Shown here: piece after piece, positions 4,918 through 5,022 of the stretch | How the letters are laid out: each line of letters begins with the position of its first letter | How positions within the stretch are numbered: position 1 is the first letter of the stretch | Source: CADAWZ01 sp045114665 | GTDB lineage: Bacteria > Vulcanimicrobiota > CADAWZ01 | Assembly (NCBI GenBank): GCA_045114665.1 | Contig: JBGUKW010000043.1 | Location: 1-5,022 of the forward strand | Reading direction: 5' to 3' | DNA length: 5,022 nt | The notes under the pieces: model-generated | What the model was told of the DNA's origin: nothing | The model's database searches: none | The model's input: the letters and a program-made list of their open reading frames with translations, nothing else | Made by a program: the position numbers and the translations under genes

Positions 4918-5022
4918 TTCTGATGCTCCCACGCATAAAAGCGTGGGGTTCTTAGATTATACACGGGGTCACCTAGACCTATAGAATAGGATATAGCCGT
5001 GGTTTTCAGAATTTACCGTTTT
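4918..5022 (-). mobile_element. End of an IS200/IS605-type (TnpB) element, right-end side
   Basis: Read on the - strand, the last 100 bp look like the 3' end of a TnpB-encoding IS200/IS605-family element. There is a compact 7-bp GC-rich hairpin (4947-4941 with 4934-4928, 6-nt loop) near the boundary, preceded by nested weaker stems. No terminal inverted repeat is expected for this family. The tnpB gene itself would lie off the right edge. An open - strand frame, 5022 to the TGA at 4971-4969, leaves 17 residues (ending H-G-Y-I-L-F-Y-R-S-R) that could be its tail, but I cannot confirm it. The exact end is not determinable here; I place it a few bases beyond the hairpin. The call rests on remembered appearance of such ends, not on a match. 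Confidence 0.55.
4921..5003 (-). ncRNA. Omega-RNA-like 3' end of the TnpB element
   Basis: In TnpB elements the 3' end of the transcript folds into a guide RNA (omega RNA) whose guide is the host DNA just past the element. Here the - strand shows a 5-bp stem (5001-4997 with 4966-4962) enclosing cctat/atagg (4990-4986 with 4982-4978, 3-nt loop), then the terminal 7-bp hairpin. DNA to the left of about 4920 would be the guide. The boundary and expression are inferred. Confidence 0.35.

Noticed and set aside
4969..5022. 17-residue - strand frame at the right edge as the tail of a tnpB gene
   Set aside because: Too short to identify, and the residues match nothing I can name. It is noted under the mobile element rather than called as a gene.

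Overview
The window is AT-rich, with Shine-Dalgarno sites of the AGGAGG type, U-tract terminators and protein families typical of low-GC Firmicutes. A DUF5688-like protein and a class B sortase paired with a signal-peptidase-like protein point most naturally to a gut or rumen clostridium, probably Lachnospiraceae. That placement is an inference from gene content.

Layout. Positions 1-916 (+ strand) hold the 3' part of a BspA-type leucine-rich-repeat surface protein built from near-identical 78-bp units; its start lies off the left edge. It ends at a strong terminator (923-959). A convergent gap follows (about 960-1411). It has no convincing gene but is dense in inverted repeats: a branched 1015-1115 structure, a 7-bp GC-rich hairpin at 1137-1162, a nested foldback at 1166-1251 and a 13-bp inverted repeat at 1293-1367.

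Everything from 1375 to the right edge reads leftward (- strand). In order of transcription: the end of what looks like an IS200/IS605-type (TnpB) element with an omega-RNA-like 3' end (about 4918-5022); a promoter, then a small acidic protein overlapping a HipA/CtkA-like kinase (4811-3590); a terminator; a catalytically defective signal-peptidase-I homologue coupled by TAATG to a class B sortase (3442-2244); a terminator; and a DUF5688-like protein (2116-1412) with two good ribosome-binding sites in the same frame, then its terminator.

How the genes may work together. The small protein and the kinase resemble a toxin-antitoxin-like or signalling pair: a 17-bp overlap, the kinase's ribosome-binding site inside the upstream gene, and one promoter. 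The signal-peptidase-like/sortase pair resembles the accessory pair of pilus assembly loci, but no pilin or sorting-signal substrate is visible here. The intergenic DNA before the signal-peptidase-like gene and before the DUF5688 gene shares an 18-bp element (17 of 18 identical) just downstream of a terminator. This hints at a duplicated regulatory module or a common regulator.
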